Part shown: one piece after another, positions 31,221 to 40,583 of the stretch
Layout: every line of letters starts with the position of its first letter
How positions within the stretch are numbered: position 1 is the first letter of the stretch
Source of the DNA: Paracoccaceae bacterium
GTDB lineage: Bacteria > Pseudomonadota > Alphaproteobacteria > Rhodobacterales > Rhodobacteraceae
Reading direction: 5' to 3'
DNA: 64,000 nucleotides
Assembly (NCBI GenBank): GCA_029244725.1
Contig: JAQWQJ010000133.1
Location: 1-64,000, forward strand
Notes under the pieces: model-generated
Database searches by the model: none
The model's input: only the letters and a program-made list of their open reading frames with translations
What the model was told of the DNA's origin: nothing
Translations under genes and position numbers: made by a program

Positions 31221-32572
31221 AGCCCCTCATCACAGCCCTTCTTTTGGTCATAGCCAACACGGCCCTAGCTGACACCTGCCGCCTGGAAAATGCGGTTTGC
31301 ACGCGCACCGGCTCTGTCACAGTGAATGGTGTCACACTCGAAAATGTCTGCCTCTCTTACAAGCGCATCGAGACCTGTACCCGTGACAATGTGGTAAGCG
31401 AATGCAGGGCGCTCGAGGCTGAGGCCATAGAGACCGAGCCGCTGCAGAGCGGGCAATGTCGCATGACATCCGAGACCTGCACCCGGGAAGTCTCCGGCGT
31501 CTGTGATCAAGTGGAGCGCACCTATTCCTGTTTGGACGGACCGGACAATGCAGCCCCGGCCGTGCTCGAAGACAGGCGTTACACCAATTTCGACGAACGG
31601 CTGACAAGTAATTGCGCGGAGGTGATTGGCGAAAGCTGCACCTTCTTCTCAAGCCAGCTGGTTCAGGGTGGGTCGACCCGTAACATCAACGGCAAAAACG
31701 TGACCCGTAGCTGGTGGGAACGCACGCATCGCTACAATTGCGACGACAGTGGGTATTTAGATTCCTGCTCTCCCTATGAAGACAACCCTGTGTGCCGACA
31801 GTCTGCAGAACCGGTTTGTCAGAGTTTCAATGACGACGGCAGCTGTTCTTACGCCAATTACACCTACACCTGCGAAAGCGACACGTCCTTCACGGCCAAA
31901 TGCGACAGTGATGCGATTTGTGCAGACGGGGGCTGTGACGGGGCGCCCGAAGAGGAAAATACCGATTACGCAGAAGCCTCCGCCTGGCTGAATTTTCTCG
32001 ATGATATGGCAGACAAAAACCAATGCGACGGGGATACCACCACCCCTGCGGAAAAGGACGGTGTGGTGGTTGAGGACTGTCAGGAAAACCGCCTGGAGGA
32101 AGGGAACACGACCCCGGAAGTGTTCAGCGGCGAGTATCTCTCCTGTCGGCGTGGCAACACCAATTGCTGCGATCTAGATGGAAAGGGGTCTTGCTCTGCA
32201 GAAGAAGAACGCCTGGCTGCACGAAGATTAGCAGAGGCAGCCCATTACCTTGGCATGCGATGCAACAGGTTTCTGGGAATTTGCGTATCGGTTGATGAGT
32301 ATTGGTGCGCCTATGCCAGCAAGTTCGCCCGCGTGTTTCAGGAAGAAGCCCATGACCAGACGGGCGCACAGCTCAATTATCCAGGCTCACCTCACTGCCC
32401 AGCCCTGACGATCGATCAGCTACAGGCACTCGACATCAGCCAGATGAATCTCTCGGAAATCTACGGCGATCTGCTAAGCCAGACCGACACGCTCGTGGAA
32501 GATTTCATCATCACTCAATTGGAAAATGAACTCGGGATGTTTGAGAGCAATGTTCAAGATACGCTTCAATAG
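31214..32572 (+). CDS. traN: TraN C-terminal-half-like mating-pair protein
   Basis: Predicted 452-residue secreted protein with signal peptide (ITALLLVIANTALAD) and about 40 cysteines spaced in repeats (CRLENAVCTRTG, LENVCLSYKRIETCTRD, CTREVSGVCDQVERTYSC, FTAKCDSDAIC). The C-terminal block ending in EEERLAARRLAEAAHYLGMRCNRFLGICVSVDEYWCAYASKFARVFQEEA is the conserved closing region of TraN. Starts at GTG 31214, overlapping the stop of the previous gene by 7 bases. In F, TraN sits in the outer membrane and binds recipient surface proteins. The high Cys content needs the disulfide chaperones encoded next. Confidence 0.85.
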   Translation: MLKPLITALLLVIANTALADTCRLENAVCTRTGSVTVNGVTLENVCLSYKRIETCTRDNVVSECRALEAEAIETEPLQSGQCRMTSETCTREVSGVCDQVERTYSCLDGPDNAAPAVLEDRRYTNFDERLTSNCAEVIGESCTFFSSQLVQGGSTRNINGKNVTRSWWERTHRYNCDDSGYLDSCSPYEDNPVCRQSAEPVCQSFNDDGSCSYANYTYTCESDTSFTAKCDSDAICADGGCDGAPEEENTDYAEASAWLNFLDDMADKNQCDGDTTTPAEKDGVVVEDCQENRLEEGNTTPEVFSGEYLSCRRGNTNCCDLDGKGSCSAEEERLAARRLAEAAHYLGMRCNRFLGICVSVDEYWCAYASKFARVFQEEAHDQTGAQLNYPGSPHCPALTIDQLQALDISQMNLSEIYGDLLSQTDTLVEDFIITQLENELGMFESNVQDTLQ

Positions 32573-32957
32573 ACGGCAAATCCTGCTTGGCCTGCCGGGT
32601 CTGATCTTAGCCGGGCCAACTGCCGCGCGCGCACCTACAACCGGGATCATCTTCGCAGGAGCCTCCTGGTGCCCCGCCTGCAAACAAGCCGCCCCCATTT
32701 TAGCTGCCTTCGCAGAACGCCATGGCTTGCCGGTCATCGTAGCCAGTGCTGACGACCGTCCCATTCCGCCCTTTCCAGAGATCGTGCCGCTCAACCATCA
32801 CCCGATGGGGGAGAGCGTATCTGTCTATCCGACGACGTTGATTTACAACGCCACCCATGATGCGCTGATTGGTCAGGTTGAGGGCTACAGAAACCCCACC
32901 TGGTATCTCGGGGCCATCACCTCCCTCATCCGTCAATCCGAAGAGATGTCCGGATGA
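32550..32957 (+). CDS. Periplasmic thioredoxin-like protein with Tat-like signal
   Basis: Predicted 135-residue thiol-disulfide protein. N-terminus FNRRQILLGLPGLILAGPTAARA carries a twin-arginine pair followed by a hydrophobic core, so it may use the Tat route. The thioredoxin active site is AGASWCPACKQAAP; the cis-Pro region is VSVYPTTLI. Start placed at MFKIRF inside the end of the TraN-like gene; overlaps traF by 4 bases. By position it resembles F TrbB/DsbC-type helpers that fold TraN, TraU and related proteins. Confidence 0.85.
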   Translation: MFKIRFNRRQILLGLPGLILAGPTAARAPTTGIIFAGASWCPACKQAAPILAAFAERHGLPVIVASADDRPIPPFPEIVPLNHHPMGESVSVYPTTLIYNATHDALIGQVEGYRNPTWYLGAITSLIRQSEEMSG

Positions 32958-33784
32958 GAGGGGTAGGGGGAATTGGTGCCCTCATCCTTGCTGGGATGAA
33001 CCTGGCAGACATAGCCCGCGCGGAAGGTTTCACGCTCGATATGTGTGAAAGCCCCTCTACCAAAGGCTGGGCGTTTTATTGTTCGGAGCCAGTAACGGAC
33101 GCGGAGGAGGAGTTGGAAGAAGCAGTCCCGCAACCACAGCCCGAAGCTCCTGTCAAAGAAGAGCCAGAGTATCCGGCGACCGAGGCCATGATGGCTTTCC
33201 GCGCCCATATCGACGAGCTGAAATACCACGCCGTGCTCGATCCCACACCAGAAAATGTGCTGGCCTATATGGAAGTGAACAAAGAGATCGCTGAGCGGGC
33301 AGGGGACTTTACCGAGGCCTGGCAGCGGATCCTGTTTTCGACACCGCGTCTTAACGCCAATGTGGACTATCCGCTCGCCACCGTCGGTGCCAATGTCTGG
33401 CAGGATCAGATGAAAGCCGCACGTGAAGAGACGTTCCGCGAAGTCGCCCGCGAGGCAGGACTTCTCTTCATCTTCGACGGCGATGCCGCCTGCGGGATCT
33501 GCAAGGTCCAGGGTCAGATCCTGACCCAAATGGAAGAGACCTATGGAGTTTCCATTCTGGCGGTATCGAAAGACGGCGGCGCGAACACCTTCTATCCTTC
33601 AGCCTTTACTGACGATGGGCGTCTCGAGGAAATGGGCTTGGCAGCGTACCCAACCCCGACCCTCGCGCTTGCCAAACCGGGCACAGGCAACGTGTCCGTC
33701 ATCGGTTCCGGCATTCTGACCGCAGACCAGATTCTCGAGACCGTCCACATCCTCACAAAAATCCCCGTCGGCGAAAGATACTAA
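32954..33784 (+). CDS. traF: TraF (F-type), thioredoxin-fold pilus assembly protein
   Basis: Predicted 276-residue periplasmic protein with a signal peptide (IGALILAGMNLADIARA). After an acidic/Pro-rich segment (about 48-75), a helical part (MAFRAHIDELKYHAVLDPTPENVLAYMEVNKE) leads into a thioredoxin-like domain with GLLFIFDGDAACGICKVQ. The Cys-Gly-Ile-Cys pair is retained, unlike in F TraF itself, which lacks it, so this copy could be redox active. Ends 2 bases before traH. Confidence 0.92.
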   Translation: MRGVGGIGALILAGMNLADIARAEGFTLDMCESPSTKGWAFYCSEPVTDAEEELEEAVPQPQPEAPVKEEPEYPATEAMMAFRAHIDELKYHAVLDPTPENVLAYMEVNKEIAERAGDFTEAWQRILFSTPRLNANVDYPLATVGANVWQDQMKAAREETFREVAREAGLLFIFDGDAACGICKVQGQILTQMEETYGVSILAVSKDGGANTFYPSAFTDDGRLEEMGLAAYPTPTLALAKPGTGNVSVIGSGILTADQILETVHILTKIPVGERY

Positions 33785-33786
33785 CG

Positions 33787-35175
33787 ATGACCAATTTCCC
33801 GAAATGGGCGGTTTCAACCGCAGCCTCACTTGCGCTGTGCGTCAGCCCGAGCAAGGCCGATGTCGCCACAGATCTCGCCGACTTCTGGACCAAATCCGGC
33901 GGCGGCGTGAATGTCTCGCGCCCGATGACCTATGATGGCCAACGGGCTGGCTACGCGACCCTGGGCTCCGTGCAGGTGCGCACCCGGACACGCAATTCTG
34001 ACCTCTACAACATCCAACTGCCCTCCGTGCGTGCGGGCTGCGGGGGGATTGATATCTTTGGCGGGTCGTTTTCCTTCATCAGTGCTGAAGAACTGATCGC
34101 GCTCATGGAAGCCATCATGCAAAACGCCGCCGGCTTTGCCTTTGAACTGGCGCTTGAAAGCATGTCGCCGGCCGTTCAGGAAACCGTCGCGAAGCTGCGC
34201 GACCTCGTCCAGCAAGTGAATGCGATGAACGTCAATTCCTGTGAAGCGGGCCAGTTATTGGCCGGATCGCTCTGGCCTGCCATGGACGGCGCCAGTCAGC
34301 ATGTTTGTGAAACCATCGGCTCTTATCAGGGGATGTTTGCCGACCGCCTTGCTGCCAAACACGGCTGCGGCACTGGCGGCCAGCGAAATGCTACGCTTTC
34401 CGCCGCCAATGCCGAGCTTCAGGATCAGGTACCAACGAATGTGAACTATGCCTGGCGCGCAATCAAGAAAAACGCGTTTCTGGCGTCCGATCATGGGCTC
34501 GCGGAATTTTTTATGACCCTGACCGGGACCATCATCACGCTGGAACCCGCCTCCGAGAGCGAAGGTCCGCAACAAAACCCGATTGCCCCACGGGCTGCCA
34601 GCTCGGAAATGATCGAAGCGCTTGTGGAAGGCGGCACGGTCAAGCTTTTACGCTGCGATGAATATTCTGAGTGTCTTGAGCCAACTTCTGAGGACGTCAC
34701 AATAACCGAGGCCAGCTCCCTCATTGAAAAGACGCGGGCCACAATTCTGGGGATCAAGGACGCCATTGAAGCTGGCGACGCAGACATCCCCGACGCTGCC
34801 GTTGCCCTGCTGGGCATGACCTCTGTGCCGGTGCTCGACATGCTGGTCACCGGCATGTCCTATCAGCACGTCTTCGTGGAAAGTGAAATTGACGCCATGG
34901 CTGAGGTGGTCGCCGTGGATCTGGCGATGATCTACATTGACCGCGCGCTTCAGGAAATGAGCGCCTCGGCAAGTCGCGTCGCCACCTTTGGCCCGCTACC
35001 ACTTGAATACCAGAAGCAAATTCAGACCACGCTGAATGCGCTCGTCAAGGAACGCATGTTGGCTGCCGAACGCTACTCGGCGGCTATGCGCACGCTCGAG
35101 CGGCTCAACCTCGCGAAAACCGAACTCGCGGCCTACTCGTCGTCGCGTTTCACCGCCATGCTGGAGGCGAACTGA
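33787..35175 (+). CDS. traH: TraH, pilus assembly protein
   Basis: Predicted 462-residue periplasmic protein with signal peptide (AASLALCVSPSKAD). The family opening is present: LADFWTKSGGGVNVSRPMTYDGQRAGYATLGSV, then GCGGIDIFGGSFSFISAEELIALMEAIMQNAAGFAFELALESMSP, VNSCEAGQLLAGSLWP and a long helical C-terminus. Stop overlaps the traG start (TGATG). Required with TraF and TraG for pilus biogenesis. Confidence 0.95.
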   Translation: MTNFPKWAVSTAASLALCVSPSKADVATDLADFWTKSGGGVNVSRPMTYDGQRAGYATLGSVQVRTRTRNSDLYNIQLPSVRAGCGGIDIFGGSFSFISAEELIALMEAIMQNAAGFAFELALESMSPAVQETVAKLRDLVQQVNAMNVNSCEAGQLLAGSLWPAMDGASQHVCETIGSYQGMFADRLAAKHGCGTGGQRNATLSAANAELQDQVPTNVNYAWRAIKKNAFLASDHGLAEFFMTLTGTIITLEPASESEGPQQNPIAPRAASSEMIEALVEGGTVKLLRCDEYSECLEPTSEDVTITEASSLIEKTRATILGIKDAIEAGDADIPDAAVALLGMTSVPVLDMLVTGMSYQHVFVESEIDAMAEVVAVDLAMIYIDRALQEMSASASRVATFGPLPLEYQKQIQTTLNALVKERMLAAERYSAAMRTLERLNLAKTELAAYSSSRFTAMLEAN

Positions 35176-38100
35176 TGCCCGAGCTCGAGGTCTACACCAC
35201 AGGCGGGGGATACTATCTCTATGATATTTTCAACTTCCTCGCGGCCTTCACGGGCGGCAGCGGGTTCCAGGATATGTTGGTTGTCGGGACAATCCTTGGT
35301 GTCTTCTACATGGTCACCAAGATGACCTTCAGTGGCAGCATCGAAGGCGTGCTTCCTTACATCGCGACGGTCGCAGTCGTGGGTGCGCTTGGTATTGGCC
35401 CAAAGGCGCGCGTGATCATCATGGACAGCACCTATCCGCTGGAGGTCTATGGCACGGTCGATAATGTCCCCTATTCCGTGGCCATGGTGGCAAACCTCAC
35501 CACGAAAACCTCCTATGATCTAACCCGACGCATGGAAGCATTGCTCTCCACGCCCGACAATCTTGTCTATCAGGAACACGGCATTCTCTTCGGCGCGAGC
35601 CTCATGGCGCAAGCGGCCCGCTGGCGTGCGGTCACAGCCTCGGTCCATCAAAACCTCGTGAATTTCATGGAAAATTGTATGGTTGATGGCACCAATATCG
35701 GCCTTGTGGATCTCGATGCGCTGGTGACCTCAGGCGATCTGGCGGGTTTCATCGGCACGAATGTTCCGGGGGCTTTGGCCTATTATGACGAAGCGGCAGG
35801 CGCGACCACGGGCTGCGCTGATGGATGGGCAGGGCTTGAGGCCGAGCTTGGCAATGAGGTAATGCGTATCCTGCAAGCCCGGGCAGCCTCGCGTGCTCCA
35901 CAGACCGGGAACTCAGCGGGCACTGTAGAGGTGAATGCCCTGACCGGCTCGCTGGAAGATTTTCAAAATATGATGGGGCTCGCGGGTTATTCCGCGACGA
36001 GTTACTTGAAGCAATCCATGCTGGTGCTGGCGCTGGATGATGCGGCCGGGCGGCTCATTGCCAATTCCGGAAATGCGGCCGCAATGGAGCTTTATCAGGC
36101 GGCGCGCGCGGAATCCCAAACGCGCTCCAGCTACCAAATCGTCGGTGCCAATGCCACGAAATGGGTGCCGCTTCTCAAGATTACCTTCGAGACGCTCTAT
36201 TACGGCGCCTTTCCCCTGGCGATGCTTCTAATGATGACGCCTATGGCCGCCTCTGTGGCGCGGGGATATTTTGGCGGTTATGTTTGGCTTGCCTCCTGGG
36301 AGCCCTTGAGTGCCATCCTGCACACCACGCTTCTGAAGGCCTCCACCGGCTGGTACCGCGAGCACACCACAACGCTCTCGGGCACAAGCACCGTGGATGT
36401 TCTGAACTGGGCAAATCACTTCGGTATTCAATCTGTCGAGCAAGACGTCGGCATGGTCGCGGGCTATCTGATGATGTCCGTGCCGTTCCTTGGCTTCGCC
36501 CTAATGTTCGGCGCCAATAAAATGGCGGGTCTTGCCACCTCGATGTTGAACGTGAGCCAGGGGGCGGCGATCGAGACGGGCAGGGAGGCCGCTACGGGGA
36601 GCATTGGTCTCGGCAATGTCTCAATGAACTCCATGTCTGCCAATAAGTGGAACACCTCGGTCCTCATGGACAATGGCCGTATGACCCGTGTGATGGGCGA
36701 TGGCGGCATGGTTACCACTAACAATGACGGCACGCGCACCTATAGCGCGGGCTCGGCCCAGTCCACGGTCGGCATGACCGCCAGTGTCGGGCAGTCTGTG
36801 CGCGAAGAAATCTCCGATCGCTCCAGCCAAGCCTGGCGTGCTGTTGAGACACAGAGCGAAGATTTCACACAGTCTGTCAGCAAGACGGCGAGCCAGCTTT
36901 CAGACTTCGGCAAGACCGTCACTGAATCCCACACTGCCGGGGGCGAGACCGGATGGTCGGCGGCCGAGGAACAGCGCACAGATTTGCGCAATGCTTGGAG
37001 CGAAGTGGAGCGCTTTGCCTCGGCCCATAATCTCTCCACCGATGTGGCCCTGCAGGCCATGTTGGCTGGGAGTGCCGGGATTGGTGGAGGCGAGGCAGTG
37101 AAACTTAGCGCAAACCTCACGGCGGATGGCCGGTTGAGCGCCAGCACCCAGGAATCCTTCACCAAGGCCGTAGATGCGGCCCGCGACGGAAGTTATTCGG
37201 AAACGCTCGGGCTTCTTTCAAGCTCTTCACAACGCGGCTACTCCGGCGCTCATTCCAGCGAAGTGGAAACAGGCTCGAACTCGGTCCGCTCAAATCTGGA
37301 CGAGGTTTTACAGACAGGACGGCGACTGTCTGCCGCCTATGAGAAAGCCGAAAGTCTGGATCGTGCCGAGACCTATCTTGAAAGCCAGGACATGGCCTAT
37401 AACGCCAAGATCACCGATGCGGTTGTCGGCAAGCTGCAAGAGGAGGGCTATAGCGACGAGCGCATCTCGATGTTACTCAACCCCAAGACGGCCGCAGGTC
37501 TGTCGCAACAACAGGATGTGTTGGGCGCTCATTTACCGTCGATCATGCGGGAACTGGGAATGGATCAGGGCGCATCTTCACCTCCGCCGATGATGCAAAA
37601 CAATCTCGGGGTCTACCAATCTATGACCCACACGCCAGTGGATCATTCCTCAGCCGACGTGACCAAGCCGCAGTTGGGGGACTATCGGGAGAGAAGTGTG
37701 GACGCAGTACGCGCGGCAAGCGTGAACTTCGATCACGTTTACAACGGGATGTCCGAAACCAGGATCATTTCCGATGATGTTGACGGAAGGCTGAGTGCAG
37801 GAGCTGAGACAGTCGACCTAAGTGTTGGATGGGCCTTTGCAGATCGCGGCGCAGGGGTCCTGGGGCTCGAGCCTGGTTGGATGCCAAAGGCCGGGGATCG
37901 GGCAATGGGCGAACAGACATCCGGACAAGCTGCAACGCCACTCTCGAACGCGAGCCAGGCAACGACTCCCTCGCTTTCGCTCGATCTTGGCGGGCGCAAC
38001 ACGCTCAGCACCTATGATCGGGATGTGGTGACACGCACCATTCTTGGTGAAGCCGCCGGGGAAGGCGAAGCGGGCATGGCAGCAGTCGCGTCTGTTATCA

Positions 38101-38462
38101 AGAACCGCGTCGAGGACCCACGGTGGGGGGACGATCCGGCCGACGTAGCGCTTCAATTGCAGCAATTCTCGGCATGGAATGCAGGAGCAGGCGGGAATGA
38201 CCTCGTCGCAAGGTACAATTCCGGGGACCCGGAATATGAGCGCGCGGCCCAAATTGCCGATATGGTTTTTGAAGGCCGCATGGCCGATCAAACGAGTGGG
38301 GCAACGCACTACTATTCACCGCGAGGCATGCAAGACTTGGTAGAGCAGGGGGTTCAGACTAATGAAACGCCAAATTGGCTGCGGGAAGAGAATAGCCGCC
38401 GCGAGGATGCGCCGATTTCCATCGGGGATCACGTGTTCACTGGGAAAGTACAAAATCAGTGA
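35175..38462 (+). CDS. traG: TraG with C-terminal SleB-type cell-wall hydrolase domain
   Basis: Predicted 1095-residue mating-pair stabilisation protein. The N-terminal ~480 residues form the TraG membrane domain (YLYDIFNFLAAFTGGSGFQDML, ILGVFYMVTKMTFSGS, a hydrophobic set near 340-360 and 430-450). A long Ser/Thr/Gly-rich, coiled periplasmic or cytoplasmic region follows (480-930). The last ~150 residues are a SleB/cell-wall-hydrolase domain: TRTILGEAAGEGEAGMAAVASVIKNRV with the catalytic Glu, QLQQFSAWN, and SGATHYYSPRGM. F TraG lacks this domain; here it may replace a separate transglycosylase. Last gene of the operon, overlapping a minus-strand gene by 7 bases. Confidence 0.93.
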   Translation: MPELEVYTTGGGYYLYDIFNFLAAFTGGSGFQDMLVVGTILGVFYMVTKMTFSGSIEGVLPYIATVAVVGALGIGPKARVIIMDSTYPLEVYGTVDNVPYSVAMVANLTTKTSYDLTRRMEALLSTPDNLVYQEHGILFGASLMAQAARWRAVTASVHQNLVNFMENCMVDGTNIGLVDLDALVTSGDLAGFIGTNVPGALAYYDEAAGATTGCADGWAGLEAELGNEVMRILQARAASRAPQTGNSAGTVEVNALTGSLEDFQNMMGLAGYSATSYLKQSMLVLALDDAAGRLIANSGNAAAMELYQAARAESQTRSSYQIVGANATKWVPLLKITFETLYYGAFPLAMLLMMTPMAASVARGYFGGYVWLASWEPLSAILHTTLLKASTGWYREHTTTLSGTSTVDVLNWANHFGIQSVEQDVGMVAGYLMMSVPFLGFALMFGANKMAGLATSMLNVSQGAAIETGREAATGSIGLGNVSMNSMSANKWNTSVLMDNGRMTRVMGDGGMVTTNNDGTRTYSAGSAQSTVGMTASVGQSVREEISDRSSQAWRAVETQSEDFTQSVSKTASQLSDFGKTVTESHTAGGETGWSAAEEQRTDLRNAWSEVERFASAHNLSTDVALQAMLAGSAGIGGGEAVKLSANLTADGRLSASTQESFTKAVDAARDGSYSETLGLLSSSSQRGYSGAHSSEVETGSNSVRSNLDEVLQTGRRLSAAYEKAESLDRAETYLESQDMAYNAKITDAVVGKLQEEGYSDERISMLLNPKTAAGLSQQQDVLGAHLPSIMRELGMDQGASSPPPMMQNNLGVYQSMTHTPVDHSSADVTKPQLGDYRERSVDAVRAASVNFDHVYNGMSETRIISDDVDGRLSAGAETVDLSVGWAFADRGAGVLGLEPGWMPKAGDRAMGEQTSGQAATPLSNASQATTPSLSLDLGGRNTLSTYDRDVVTRTILGEAAGEGEAGMAAVASVIKNRVEDPRWGDDPADVALQLQQFSAWNAGAGGNDLVARYNSGDPEYERAAQIADMVFEGRMADQTSGATHYYSPRGMQDLVEQGVQTNETPNWLREENSRREDAPISIGDHVFTGKVQNQ

Positions 38463-38692
38463 AAGCCAGGTGGCGGTCTCAACAGCGATTTTCGATTGTA
38501 CCTGTGAAGACGCTCGAACTTCGAGAGGTCATGACTAGACGACACTCCTCTTCGGAGAATGAAACCAACCAGTGCCAGAAACGCGGACAGCACGAAAAAG
38601 CCCTCGGCCTGCACAAAGCCGAGAACACCGCAAATCCCAGCGGCAAGAAATGTCGCGAGCGAGAGACGTGGATAACGCTTTTGGGTCGACAT
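38456..38692 (-). CDS. Small two-helix membrane protein
   Basis: A 78-residue frame: basic start (MSTQKRYPRL), two hydrophobic segments (SLATFLAAGICGVLGFVQAEG and FFVLSAFLALVGFILRRG) and a basic tail. Upstream GGAG at 11 bases from the ATG. Convergent with traG, ending inside its last codons. No family recognised; in conjugative plasmids small membrane proteins at this place can be entry-exclusion factors, but nothing in this sequence shows that. Confidence 0.5.
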   Translation of the reverse strand: MSTQKRYPRLSLATFLAAGICGVLGFVQAEGFFVLSAFLALVGFILRRGVSSSHDLSKFERLHRYNRKSLLRPPPGFH

Positions 38693-38948
38693 GGGTGGTC
38701 TCCGGGTTGGATTTTCAGGAGTAGCGGATGCCAGCTATCATATGAAGTAAAATTGCAGATGAAATGGGCTTCCTACCCCCGTGCACTGGGCCTTCCAGAT
38801 GCAATCATACCACGTTATTGTTGTTTCTTCAGAAATATTTTCCTATGCTTGTTTCACAAGGTGCAGAATTGGCGCCCTGTGACCCAACCAAATATCAATA
38901 ATCAACAATAATATAAAAGCCGAAAAGGCCAGGTCAGGAGAAGAAGGT
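38693..38948. other. Non-coding region upstream of the Xre/RES pair
   Basis: About 256 bases, AT-rich toward the end (ATCAATAATCAACAATAATATAA), which is a suitable promoter region for the toxin-antitoxin operon. No RNA gene recognised. Confidence 0.5.
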
Positions 38949-39332
38949 GTGAGAGAGGCTACAGCCAATGGCGCTCAAAGTGGCGAAAAAGAACGCATCG
39001 TAACGTCAGCACTATCCAAAGCCGTCCAAAAGTTACGGTTCACTCAATCTGAATTGGCGGATGTTTTGGGCGTGAGCAAGTCAACAGCATCCCGCATCAT
39101 GAACGGGACACATGTACTGAAAGAAGGCCAAAAAGAGTACGAGATTGCCGTGATCTTTTTAAGGATTTTCCGGTCGCTGGACGCCGTTACAGGCGGAGAC
39201 GACCGTGTGAATGTGGACTGGATGCGCAATGAAAACACAGCTCTAAGCGGCGTGCCTGCCGCTTTGGTCAAAAACCTAACGGGACTTATGAATGTCGTTA
39301 CCTACCTGGACGCCCAGCGAGCTAAGATCTGA
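38949..39332 (+). CDS. Xre/MbcA/ParS-type antitoxin
   Basis: Predicted 127-residue antitoxin. An N-terminal helix-turn-helix (KLRFTQSELADVLGVSKSTASRIMNGTHVLK) binds DNA and represses the operon; the C-terminal DUF2384-type domain (EIAVIFLRIFRSLDAVTGGDDRVNVDWMRNENTALSGVPAALV) plugs the toxin active site. GTG start with GGAG and AAGAAGG just upstream. Its end overlaps the RES toxin by 41 bases, giving tight coupling. Confidence 0.9.
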   Translation: MREATANGAQSGEKERIVTSALSKAVQKLRFTQSELADVLGVSKSTASRIMNGTHVLKEGQKEYEIAVIFLRIFRSLDAVTGGDDRVNVDWMRNENTALSGVPAALVKNLTGLMNVVTYLDAQRAKI

Positions 39333-40008
39333 GGCAAAACCTTGGGAAGGATCGGCTTGGAGATTGGTGGAAGCTCAAAACATCATCTCTACCAGAAAGC
39401 TTGTCGAAAACGTACATGAGCAGAATATCCTTGATGAAATTCTGGATGAGAGCAAACCCCCGGTGCCCGAGCCTTGCCAGCACCTGAACTATCTCTTGTT
39501 TACACCGTTTCGCTATCAGCCATACCCATACGGCTCACGCTTTCGACCTTCAGGAATGTCGGATGGCGTATTCTATGCCGCAGAATACCCTGAAACTGCG
39601 GTGACGGAACTGGCGCACTATCGGATGAAATTTTATCGCGACAGCCCTGGACTAGCGGCCCCAGACAACGCTCCGGAGTACACAGCATTTCAAGTAGCAG
39701 TTAAAACGCCCTTGGCACTCGATCTGACAGCAAATCCGTTCGTTCAGCACGAAAGGCTTTGGGCGCACGACTCCGACTACACCCAATGCCAGGCACTTGC
39801 ATTGACGGCTCGAGAGGCGGGCATTGACGTCATTCTTTCCCGCTCAGTGCGTGACCCACGTGGAAAGAAAAACGTGAACATCTTGTCCTGCGCAGCATTT
39901 GCAGAACCCGATCCAATCCAGATGCAATCATGGCGGATCGTGGCAAATGATGTAAACGCTACAGCATATCGCCAATTTCCTCGGTTGGTTCTAGAATTTG
40001 CAGCCTGA
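39292..40008 (+). CDS. RES-domain toxin (NAD-degrading or ADP-ribosylating)
   Basis: Predicted 238-residue RES-family toxin; relatives such as MbcT break down NAD+ and ParT modifies metabolic enzymes. The core is seen as GSRFRPSGMSDGVFYAAEYPETAVTELAHYR, giving the Arg-Glu-Ser signature: Arg in RFRP, Tyr in FYAA, Glu in TAVTELAH and a downstream Ser in DVILSRSVRD. An N-terminal ~55-residue extension precedes the core. Overlaps its antitoxin, and serves most likely for plasmid maintenance or phage defence. Confidence 0.9.
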   Translation: MSLPTWTPSELRSEAKPWEGSAWRLVEAQNIISTRKLVENVHEQNILDEILDESKPPVPEPCQHLNYLLFTPFRYQPYPYGSRFRPSGMSDGVFYAAEYPETAVTELAHYRMKFYRDSPGLAAPDNAPEYTAFQVAVKTPLALDLTANPFVQHERLWAHDSDYTQCQALALTAREAGIDVILSRSVRDPRGKKNVNILSCAAFAEPDPIQMQSWRIVANDVNATAYRQFPRLVLEFAA

Positions 40009-40375
40009 GCATTCTTCAGTCATTAATTTGAAAAATGTAGCGCTCGAAAAGGGAAAAATAGAAGTGTCAGCTGTGGCTTCCAAGATTTTGGGAACCGTCA
40101 ACGCGCCCTATGGCACGAACCTTTCTGCTCATCAACTTGCCACCTGTATTTTGTGCAAGGAGGCAATGAAGGAAGCCTACGGTCCTGTTTTCTCTTTCTT
40201 TACGGAGGTGCATCCAGACCTCCAGAAGGAATTCATCCAAGAAATGGGTATTGAGGAAGGCGCAAAATCAGCGGCTGCATATCTTCAAGCGCAATGCGCA
40301 AACCCTATTCCACTTGCGCAACAAGACGATCCCGTTAGCAACCGATTTCCCAGAATAAACCTAGATGCCGACTGA
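39998..40375 (+). CDS. Unknown small protein after the RES toxin
   Basis: An open frame of 125 codons overlapping the RES stop by 11 bases. The most protein-like part runs from a GTG at 40064 (GGGA upstream): VASKILGTVNAPYGTNLSAHQLATCILCKEAMKEAYG and a Gln/Asn-rich C-terminus. No family recognised. It could be a third gene of the toxin-antitoxin operon. Start uncertain. Confidence 0.45.
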   Translation: MQPEHSSVINLKNVALEKGKIEVSAVASKILGTVNAPYGTNLSAHQLATCILCKEAMKEAYGPVFSFFTEVHPDLQKEFIQEMGIEEGAKSAAAYLQAQCANPIPLAQQDDPVSNRFPRINLDAD

Positions 40376-40583
40376 AAATGTCGGAACTATGGGCGGAAAG
40401 CAGTCATTCGCTGCGACTTGCGCCAATGCCTGCAATGCGGGACAAAGCCGACATTGCTTGAATTACGTCTTTCTCTGATTGCGGTGGAGTAATTAACCCT
40501 GCCGATCACTGCATGTTCAAGTCCAATAACAACGCTGAATGGAGTGCATTTTGATACTAATCTGTTGAAGCATTTGATTGATT

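Noticed and set aside
40376-40583. Possible small gene between the RES unit and the amylase
   Set aside because: Only short frames without start context; nothing recognised in these 208 bases.
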